The notes beneath the pieces are model-generated. The model did no database searches and was not told the origin of the DNA. It saw only the letters and a list, made by a program, of their open reading frames with translations. The position numbers were made by a program, and so were the translations under genes. From positions 1 through 8,483 of the forward strand of contig QHRT01000060.1 in assembly GCA_003220195.1 (NCBI GenBank): a stretch of DNA of 8,483 nucleotides, given 5' to 3'. This DNA is from Candidatus Rokuibacteriota bacterium (GTDB taxonomy: Bacteria > Methylomirabilota > Methylomirabilia > Rokubacteriales > CSP1-6). This document shows, one piece after another, positions 6,182 through 8,483 of this stretch (its first letter is position 1; each line of letters starts with the position of its first letter).

Positions 6182-7036
6182 TCAGGCGCCGATGACATGG
6201 TCCGCCTGCGCCCAGAAGATCACCCGTCGCTGAATCGTCTGAATGACCAGGTGAAGCCCGACCCCAAGCGCGGCCAGCAGGAGCAGCACCGCGAACATGC
6301 CGGCGATGTCGAGCGAGGTGTGGAACTGGAGGATCAGGTTGCCGAGCCCGCGCTGGGAGCCAACGAACTCGCCGACGATCGCGCCGAGCACGCAGAAGAC
6401 GATGGCGATGTCGAGCCCGGCGAAGACGAACGGGAGCGCGTTGGGAAACGTCACCAGCCGGAACGTCTGCCAGCGGCTCGCGTCGAGCGATCGCATGAGA
6501 TCCAGCTTCCCGGCATCCACCGTCTTGAGGCCGACGATCACGTTCACGAGGACCGGGAAGAAGGCGACGAGCGCCGCGATCACGACCTTGGAGGAGAACC
6601 CGAAGCCGAGCCAGACGATCAAGAGCGGTGCGATCGCGATCTTGGGCAAGGTCTGGAGCGCCACCAGGTACGGGTAGAGCGTTCGCTCGAGCAGGCGAAA
6701 CTGGGCGATGACGGTGCCGAATGCGATCCCTGCGGCCGCCGCGATCAGAAAGCCGAGCAGCGACTCCGAGAACGTGATCCAGAAGTGCTCGAGATAGAGC
6801 CGACTGCTGAGCCCACTCGCAAGCGCCCGCCCGACGGCGCTCGGCGCGGGGAGCAGGAAGTCCGGGAGGTGGCCGGCCCGCACGATGACCTCCCACGCGC
6901 CCACCACGACGACGAGGATGAGCGGCACCAGCGGCACGTGCGGTCGCTCGCGAATGAAGGCGCCGGGCGCACGGCAGAACTCCTGGAGCGGCGAGAGCCG
7001 CTCGACCGGCGCGTCGGCGTCTTCGAGCACGCTCAT
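6182..7036 (-). CDS. ABC importer permease, nitrate/sulfonate/taurine type (BPD_transp_1)
   Basis: This 284-residue membrane protein has a cytoplasmic N-terminus and about six hydrophobic segments: near 35-54, 90-111, 123-145, 150-170, 202-225 and 246-266. The EAA-type coupling loop that contacts the ATPase is visible around 181-203 (MRSLDASRWQTFRLVTFPNALP), followed by GEFVGSQRGLG (222-232), which is typical of SsuC/TauC-like permeases. HLPDFLLPAPS (56-66), the usual lead-in to the first periplasmic region in this family, is also present. It should form a homodimeric channel in the inner membrane. Its ATG overlaps the ATPase stop (ATGA, 7036-7033), and AAGGG lies upstream inside the ATPase gene, so the two proteins are probably made in a coupled way. 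Length is normal for the family. Confidence 0.95.
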   Translation of the reverse strand: MSVLEDADAPVERLSPLQEFCRAPGAFIRERPHVPLVPLILVVVVGAWEVIVRAGHLPDFLLPAPSAVGRALASGLSSRLYLEHFWITFSESLLGFLIAAAAGIAFGTVIAQFRLLERTLYPYLVALQTLPKIAIAPLLIVWLGFGFSSKVVIAALVAFFPVLVNVIVGLKTVDAGKLDLMRSLDASRWQTFRLVTFPNALPFVFAGLDIAIVFCVLGAIVGEFVGSQRGLGNLILQFHTSLDIAGMFAVLLLLAALGVGLHLVIQTIQRRVIFWAQADHVIGA

Positions 7037-7809
7037 TCGAGCCAGCCCTTCGGCCCCAGCATCTGGCGGATCTTCCGCGTGTAGACGCCGAAGCTGTCAG
7101 AGCCCATGACGTCGAGATCCCGCGGGCGTGGAAGGTCGACCGTCACCATGTCGACGACCCGTGCCGGCCGGGGCGACATGACGACGACGCGGTCGCCGAG
7201 AAAGACGGCTTCGGGAATCGAGTGCGTGATGAACAGGACCGTCTTGCCGGACTCGCGCCAGATGCGCTGCAGCTCGAGGTTCATCGCCTCGCGCGTCATG
7301 GCGTCGAGCGCGCCGAACGGCTCGTCCATGAGGAGGAGCGCGGGATCGTGGACGAGCGCGCGCGCCAGCGAGACACGCTGCCGCATGCCGCCCGACAGCT
7401 CGTGCGGATACCGGTTCTCGAATCCGGTCAGTCCGACCAGGGCCAGAAGCTCGAGCGCGCGCCGGCGATAGAGTTGCCGATCGAGTCGCAGCACGATCAC
7501 CGGCACCATCACGTTGTCGAGGACGGTGCGCCACGGCAAGAGCACGGGATCCTGGAACACCATGCCGACCTTGCGGCCGGGGCCAGTCACGCGCCGGCCG
7601 AGCAGCTCGACGGTCCCGGACGACGCCGGCAGAAGACCACCGAGAATGCGGAGCAGCGTCGTCTTGCCGCAGCCCGAGGGTCCCACGACCGTCACGAACT
7701 CTCCGTCAGCGACCTCGAGCGTGACGTCGGCGAGCGCGCGAATCCGCGAGCCGGCACGCGTCAGGTACGTCTTTTCGAGCCGCGACACGACGATGAGCGG
7801 AGCGGCCAT
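7033..7809 (-). CDS. ABC importer ATPase, nitrate/sulfonate/taurine type
   Basis: This 258-residue protein carries every nucleotide-binding motif in order: Walker A GPSGCGKTT (43-51), Q-loop Gln86 in VFQDPVLLPW, signature LSGGMRQR (138-145), Walker B LLLMDEP (158-164) with catalytic Glu163, D-loop GALD (166-169) and switch His196 in ITHSIPEA. The LLPW after the Q-loop and the THSIPEAVFLGDRVVVMSPRP region are characteristic of the SsuB/TauB/NrtD group. It drives import by ATP hydrolysis at the cytoplasmic face, paired with the permease whose gene overlaps its stop. It is the first gene of the minus-strand train, facing a divergent outer-membrane gene across a short gap. The ATG at 7809 has no clear Shine-Dalgarno (only GCGGG four bases or so upstream), yet the N-terminus fits the family, so the start is probably right. 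Confidence 0.95.
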   Translation of the reverse strand: MAAPLIVVSRLEKTYLTRAGSRIRALADVTLEVADGEFVTVVGPSGCGKTTLLRILGGLLPASSGTVELLGRRVTGPGRKVGMVFQDPVLLPWRTVLDNVMVPVIVLRLDRQLYRRRALELLALVGLTGFENRYPHELSGGMRQRVSLARALVHDPALLLMDEPFGALDAMTREAMNLELQRIWRESGKTVLFITHSIPEAVFLGDRVVVMSPRPARVVDMVTVDLPRPRDLDVMGSDSFGVYTRKIRQMLGPKGWLE

Positions 7810-7877
7810 GACCCGCTATCGTGCGGCGAACGGAGGCGTCGCGCAAGGTGACGGTCCTGACGATGCGCCCGCAGCAC

Positions 7878-7901
7878 CTCGACATCGCGTACGATGCCGA
7901 G
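7878..7901. promoter_or_regulatory. Inverted repeat in the divergent intergenic region (candidate operator)
   Basis: ctcgacatcg (7878-7887) and cgatgccgag (7892-7901) are 10-bp arms with a single mismatch, separated by four bases. It lies between the importer operon (start 7809) and the outer-membrane gene (start near 7944), where promoters for both must lie. Size and symmetry suit a dimeric regulator. I could not place convincing -35/-10 pairs on either strand, and no regulator gene is adjacent within the window. Confidence 0.35.
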
Positions 7902-7943
7902 GACGCTGGGCCGAGGGTATCCCAAGACATGGCAGGACAAACG

Positions 7944-8483
7944 ATGGTCCGGGTCGCGTGTGACGCTCGCCGGATGCGACCTCACGGCCATCGCGTCGCG
8001 CTCGCAGCAGCCGGCGTCGGCATCGCGCTGTCGCTGTCTTTCCCCGTCGAGATCCAGGTCTACGGCTCGGAAACCATGGCGCCGGGCGCGACGATGATCG
8101 AGCTCCACAGCAATACTGCACTCCAGGGGACGACGCGCAGTGAAGCCGGCGTGCGGCCCACCAACCACGCCGCGCACGAGACCATCGAGATCACGTACGG
8201 CTTCACCCCATGGTTCGAGACCGGGTTCTACGTCTTCACGAGCATTCAACCCGACTGCGGATGGGAATGGGTCGGCGACCACATCCGGCCACGGATCCGC
8301 GCCCCCGAAGAGTGGCACCTGCCGGTGGGCCTCAGCCTTTCGGCGGAGATCGGCTATCAGCGGCGGCAGTACTCGACCGACACGTGGACGCTCGAGCTTC
8401 GCCCGATCATCGACAAGCAGATCGGCCCCTGGTATGTGTCGTTCAATCCCGTGCTGGATCGCAGCCTTCACGGCGAAGGCGTC
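7944..8483 (+). CDS. Outer-membrane beta-barrel-like protein, N-terminal part, cut by the right window edge
   Basis: The plus-strand frame is open to the window end. Three in-frame ATGs are possible. ATG 7944 has AGGA six bases upstream and is preferred; 7929 would add five residues; 7974 gives the most compact signal peptide (MRPHGHRVALAAAG and a hydrophobic run to LSLSFP). After the signal sequence the chain alternates polar and hydrophobic residues with aromatic ends, as in transmembrane beta strands: EIQVYGSE, MIELHSN, ETIEITYGFTPWFETGFYVF, LPVGLSLSAEIGYQRRQY, WTLELRPIID, WYVSFNPVLDRSL. The ITYGFTPWFETGF pattern is common in uncharacterised outer-membrane or porin-like proteins that begin strands with a 'GxTxWxExGxY' motif. 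Role unknown: it could be a channel or structural protein. Being divergent from an importer operon, it may be co-controlled with it, but this is inference. Confidence 0.8.
   Translation, partial: MVRVACDARRMRPHGHRVALAAAGVGIALSLSFPVEIQVYGSETMAPGATMIELHSNTALQGTTRSEAGVRPTNHAAHETIEITYGFTPWFETGFYVFTSIQPDCGWEWVGDHIRPRIRAPEEWHLPVGLSLSAEIGYQRRQYSTDTWTLELRPIIDKQIGPWYVSFNPVLDRSLHGEGV

Noticed and set aside
7879..7895. Plus-strand promoter made of TCGACA and TACGAT
   Set aside because: The two hexamers are only five bases apart, far too close for a sigma-70 promoter, and both belong to the inverted repeat.
7761..8471. A 236-codon minus-strand frame overlapping the ATPase start and the right-end gene
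   Set aside because: It is the antisense of the plus-strand outer-membrane gene, whose frame shows a signal peptide and beta-strand pattern; the antisense product has neither.

Overview
This is a GC-rich window, densely coded with strong G/C bias at third codon positions. It looks like chromosomal DNA of a Gram-negative, probably uncultivated soil or sediment bacterium: there is a beta-barrel-type outer-membrane protein, several Sec signal peptides and periplasmic-type binding proteins. The protein families recall Acidobacteriota or Methylomirabilota/Rokubacteria-like genomes, but that placement is an impression from remembered families and is weak. I see no mobile elements, tRNA/rRNA genes, CRISPR arrays or phage genes.

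Layout. Seven of the eight genes lie on the minus strand, so they are read from right to left. From about 7809 down to 1061 there is a gene train: an ABC-importer ATPase (7809-7033), its permease (7036-6182, ATGA overlap), an NMT1/TauA-like periplasmic binding protein (6070-5006), a secreted TPR-like protein (4986-3409), a PhnD-like binding-fold protein without a signal peptide (3412-2606, ATGA overlap), and a metal-dependent amidohydrolase of the TRZ/ATZ (chlorohydrolase/deaminase) superfamily (2551-1061). After a 131-base gap with a possible promoter, a secreted subtilisin-like (S8) protease runs leftward off the window. On the plus strand at the right end, a divergently transcribed outer-membrane-type protein starts near 7944 and runs off the right edge. 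Both edge genes are clear in the reading frame although each is cut by the window.

How the genes may work together. The ATPase, permease and binding protein form a complete importer of the nitrate/sulfonate/taurine/pyrimidine class. The amidohydrolase at the end of the train could hydrolyse the imported, probably nitrogen-containing, compound in the cytoplasm. The TPR protein and the PhnD-like protein, translationally coupled to each other between importer and hydrolase, are the unexplained part. The substrate cannot be read from sequence.

Non-coding structure. All gaps are short. Perfect or near-perfect inverted repeats lie in four of them: before the protease, before the amidohydrolase, before the binding protein (where one stem holds the Shine-Dalgarno sequence) and in the divergent region. 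None has a T-tract typical of an intrinsic terminator. No gene-free stretch exceeds 300 bases.
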